The notes beneath the pieces were generated by a model. The model had not been told where the DNA came from, did not search any database, and saw only the letters and a program-made list of their open reading frames with translations. This document shows, piece after piece, positions 63,948 through 64,000 of a stretch of DNA of 64,000 nucleotides. Source of the stretch: Actinoplanes teichomyceticus ATCC 31121 (lineage in GTDB: Bacteria > Actinomycetota > Actinomycetes > Mycobacteriales > Micromonosporaceae); NCBI RefSeq assembly GCF_003711105.1, contig NZ_CP023865.1, forward strand, positions 7,857,001 through 7,921,000, written 5' to 3'. Both the position numbers and the translations under genes were made by a program. How positions within the stretch are numbered: the first letter of the stretch is position 1; the number at the start of each line of letters is the position of its first letter.

Positions 63948-64000
63948 TCAGCACGGGTCGCCGGCCGGCACGAGGACGCGACCCGCGCCACGGATCAGTG
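63948..64000 (-). CDS. Possible C-terminal end of a gene entering from the right edge
   Basis: On the minus strand the edge-to-stop frame reads LIRGAGRVLVPAGDPC and ends with TGA at 63948-63950. The codon pattern is compatible with a real C-terminus, but 16 residues are too few to identify. Confidence 0.25.
   Translation of the reverse strand, partial: LIRGAGRVLVPAGDPC

Overview
The window is very GC-rich, densely packed actinobacterial chromosome. Gene content suggests Micromonosporaceae (Actinoplanes or a close relative). The taxon is inferred from gene families and synteny, not from a marker search. Several genes are actinobacterial hallmarks: CarD, Lsr2, DisA, a Cdc48-like protein, an LpqE-like lipoprotein, an MsiK-type sugar ATPase and an MSMEG_6728-family protein. 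GTG starts, 4-bp ATGA/GTGA overlaps and leaderless-looking promoters recur. I see no insertion sequence, prophage or CRISPR array. The only RNA gene found is one tRNA-Thr.

Layout. 1-5.0 kb: a cut hydrolase gene, a Cdc48-like double AAA ATPase, a DUF3263 protein and an ABC-2 exporter pair. 5.0-9.0 kb: a DeoR regulator divergent from a SIS / ROK kinase / nagA operon that forms a complete amino-sugar catabolic route, with a repeated operator-like motif between them. 9.0-20 kb: a MarR / metallo-hydrolase divergent pair with two clear operators, a PAP2 phosphatase, a secreted protease, a DUF4032 protein, an RCK ion channel, small accessory genes and an orphan sugar-ABC ATPase. 20-30 kb: tRNA-Thr, rlmB-cysS, a secreted subtilase, class II and class I fumarases and a beta-propeller protein. 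30-39 kb: an Lrp regulator, RDD-hisC, an MFS exporter divergent from a ROK repressor, a second propeller, a hypothetical protein and a TPR membrane protein.

39.5-63 kb follows the order known from Mycobacterium tuberculosis: ispF-ispD-carD, lpqE-radA-disA, mutY, clpC-lsr2-lysS and coaX, then nadC-nadB. This backbone carries an insertion between carD and lpqE (41.9-46.5 kb). It holds a type III polyketide synthase, a SAM methyltransferase, a UbiA prenyltransferase and two unknown proteins. This looks like a small biosynthetic locus.

The most unusual DNA is not coding. A 12-unit, 34-bp tandem array with a strict B-A-A (102-bp) higher-order pattern fills the divergent promoter region between the methyltransferase and UbiA genes. 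Shorter tandem duplications lie at the 3' ends of at least six minus-strand genes. In four of them the repeat unit includes or resembles the segment around the gene's own stop codon. A cluster of DnaA boxes lies between lsr2 and clpC.
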